64,000 nucleotides of DNA from CAVQBJ01 sp963724405 (GTDB lineage: Bacteria; Actinomycetota; Thermoleophilia; Solirubrobacterales; Solirubrobacteraceae): positions 1,612,001 through 1,676,000 of the forward strand of contig CAVRUQ010000003.1 in assembly GCA_963724405.1 (NCBI GenBank). Direction: 5' to 3'. Each line of letters opens with the position of its first letter. Within the stretch, counting starts at the first letter, position 1. A program made the position numbers and the translations under genes. The notes beneath the pieces are model-generated. The model made no database searches. It saw nothing but the letters and a program-made list of their open reading frames with translations, and had not been told where the DNA came from. Below, one piece after another: positions 62,556-64,000 of the stretch.

Positions 62556-63053
62556 TCAGCGCGGATCGGGCTGCGCCGCGGCGGCCAGCGCGATCTCGCT
62601 CGGTCGCAGCAGCGAGATCAGCTCGCCTCCGCCGCCGCCGATTCGCACGGCGGCCACTCCGCCCTTCTTGAAGTCGACGCGCGCGCCGGTCAGCTGGGCC
62701 ACCGTGGTCGAGAAGTCGGGCTCGTGACCGACCACGAGCACGCGGTCGTCCGCGTCGGAGCCCGCGTGGGCGTCGAGCGCCGCGAGCGCATCGCGAGCAT
62801 CGAAGCCGCCCGCGAGCGGCTCGAGGATCTCGGGCTCGGCGCCCCAGGCCGCGGCGGCGAGACGAGCCGTCTCGGCGGCGCGCACCTTGGGACTCGTGAG
62901 CACGGCGGCGAAGTCGACGCCGAGCAGCGCGAGCACGATTCCGGCGTTGCGGGCCTGCTCCACACCCCGCTCGGTCAGGCGCCGTTCGTGGTCGGGGCGA
63001 GTGCCGTGCGGCTCGGCCTCCCCGTGTCTGAGAAGCCACAGTTGTCGTGCCAT
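62556..63053 (-). CDS. SixA-type phosphohistidine phosphatase
   Basis: 165 residues: catalytic ARQLWLLRHGEAEPHGTRPD, DHERRLTERGVEQARNAG, VLTSPKVRAAET and VLVVGHEPDFSTTVAQLTG. The SixA branch of histidine phosphatases removes phosphate from phosphohistidine; such genes commonly sit next to ppk in actinobacteria. ATG at 63053, divergent from ppk. Confidence 0.9.
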   Translation of the reverse strand: MARQLWLLRHGEAEPHGTRPDHERRLTERGVEQARNAGIVLALLGVDFAAVLTSPKVRAAETARLAAAAWGAEPEILEPLAGGFDARDALAALDAHAGSDADDRVLVVGHEPDFSTTVAQLTGARVDFKKGGVAAVRIGGGGGELISLLRPSEIALAAAAQPDPR

Positions 63054-63158
63054 GGGCCCCACGGTAGCGACTGCGACGCGATCGCTCCACACACGTTGCC
63101 TCGCGCGATCGGCGAACTTGTTTGTTGATCGGACTCGCGCCTTGCCATCATGTCCGTG

Positions 63159-64000
63159 ATGAGCACCGACAGCCCCCAGGCTCCGGCCGTCGTGGTGGGC
63201 GAAACCTTGCCGTCCCCCGCGGTCGGCGCGCCGCCCGGCGAAGCCGCGACCGACGCCAACCTCTCCGACCCGTCGCTGTACTTCAACCGCGAGCTGTCGT
63301 GGCTCGACTTCAACGATCGCGTCCTGCAGATCGCCGAGGACGCGAACGTCCCGCTGCTCGAGCGCACGAAGTTCTCGGCCATCTACACGACGAACCTGGA
63401 CGAGTTCTTCATGGTGCGGGTCGCCGGCCTGCAGGACCAGGTCGACGCCGGTGTGACGACGCCGTCGGCGGACGGGCGCACCCCGACGGAGACGATCGCG
63501 GCGATCCGCGGGCGCGTCCTGGAACAGGGGCGGCGCCAGAGCGAGAACTTCCGCCGCGAACTGCTGCCGGCGCTCGCCGAGCACGACATCCGGATCGTGC
63601 CCTACGACGAGCTCGGCCCCGAGGACCGGCGGTACCTGGCCGAGCGCTTCGAGAAGGTCGTCTTCCCGGCGCTCACACCGCTCGCCGTCGCGCCCGGCCG
63701 TCCTTTCCCCTACATCTCCAACCTCTCGCTCAGCCTGGCCGTGCTCGTGCGCGATCCGGCGAGCGACCAGACGGTGTTCGCCCGCGTGAAGGTGCCGACC
63801 GAGATCCTCCCCCGCTTCGTGTCCGTTGGCCAGACCCGCACGTTCGTGACCCTGGAGGACGTCATCGCCCACCATCTCGACACGCTCTTCCCCGGGATGG
63901 AGATCGTCGACTACGACCTGTTCCGGGTGACCCGCGACGCGGACCTGGAGGTCTCCGACGAGGCCGCGGACCTGCTTGCAGGCGGTGGAGGACGAGTTGC
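63159..64000 (+). CDS. ppk: Polyphosphate kinase (N-terminal part; window ends; apparent frameshift)
   Basis: First about 275 residues of PPK1: SLYFNRELSWLDFNDRVLQI, LERTKFSAIYTTNLDEFFMV, PALTPLAVAPGRPFPYISNL and ARVKVPTEILPRF. PPK builds polyphosphate from ATP and pairs with the pst/phoU genes for phosphate storage. At 63976-63977 an extra T changes the expected DLLQAVEDEL to DLLAGGGGRV: removing one T restores the family sequence. ATG at 63159 or 63150 (MSV MST) or GTG 63156; the short Ala/Pro lead favours 63159. Gene continues beyond the window. Confidence 0.88.
   Translation, partial: MSTDSPQAPAVVVGETLPSPAVGAPPGEAATDANLSDPSLYFNRELSWLDFNDRVLQIAEDANVPLLERTKFSAIYTTNLDEFFMVRVAGLQDQVDAGVTTPSADGRTPTETIAAIRGRVLEQGRRQSENFRRELLPALAEHDIRIVPYDELGPEDRRYLAERFEKVVFPALTPLAVAPGRPFPYISNLSLSLAVLVRDPASDQTVFARVKVPTEILPRFVSVGQTRTFVTLEDVIAHHLDTLFPGMEIVDYDLFRVTRDADLEVSDEAADLLAGGGGRV

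Overview
The window is chromosomal DNA of a very GC-rich actinobacterium. Long genes with GTG/TTG starts, opcA paired with zwf, ergothioneine genes egtB/egtD, a DosS-like GAF kinase, GAF-ANTAR proteins and paired Get3/ArsA ATPases all point to Actinomycetota. The style of several proteins (FtsZ with a long N-terminal extension, RlpA-like protein behind a c-di-AMP riboswitch) makes a Thermoleophilia/Solirubrobacterales member my best guess; that placement is inference. I see no rRNA, tRNA, CRISPR array, prophage or insertion sequence.

Layout. 0-3.7 kb: LON-domain protein, SRPBCC/TetR divergent pair around a palindromic operator, lipoprotein and gamma-glutamyltransferase. 3.8-8.3 kb: a ParA-FtsZ overlapping pair, divergent from two coupled ArsA/Get3-like ATPases. 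8.4-16.5 kb: an unrecognised protein ending in a clamp-binding-like motif, then signalling genes (HxlR regulator, GGDEF cyclase with heptad DQ repeats, GAF histidine kinase, two GAF-ANTAR proteins) and a frameshifted pilT. 16.5-21.8 kb: primary sigma factor, a basic Ala/Lys-rich protein, a c-di-AMP riboswitch driving a frameshifted RlpA-like gene, moeA. 22-24.1 kb: a secreted Thr-repeat/TIG protein and a hairpin-rich tandem array touching the glpX stop codon. 24-32.6 kb: a carbon block (glpX; ROK kinase, gnd, zwf, opcA, GH15, pgl) that would release glucose, phosphorylate it and run the oxidative pentose phosphate pathway. 32.7-38.6 kb: phosphatase, two unrelated repeat arrays, egtB-egtD, an SDR and a thiolase. 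38.7-49.7 kb: mixed housekeeping genes (metallopeptidase, acyl-CoA dehydrogenase, rhodanese, cupin, arfB, LOG, GT-C mannosyltransferase-like, cold shock, RibD-like/NfuA-like pair, MscS, CpsB-like, DUF2334). 50.3-55.7 kb: a large secreted transglycosylase and a LysR/MFS pair. 55.7-64 kb: a phosphate island (DUF47 protein, DNA-binding-only OmpR-type protein, pstSCAB-phoU, PhoB-like regulator, SixA-like phosphatase, ppk) with 11-bp-spaced Pho-box-like repeats.

The most notable items are the two kinds of hairpin repeat arrays (23.6-24.1 and 33.4-34.0 kb), the ParA-FtsZ pair with its displaced FtsZ linker, the 505-residue unknown protein with a terminal clamp-binding-like motif, structured or palindromic leaders before two sugar/polysaccharide genes, and three single-base frameshifts (pilT, rlpA-like, ppk). 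Two of these sit in C6 runs where C7 would restore the frame, so assembly error is a serious alternative to real gene decay.
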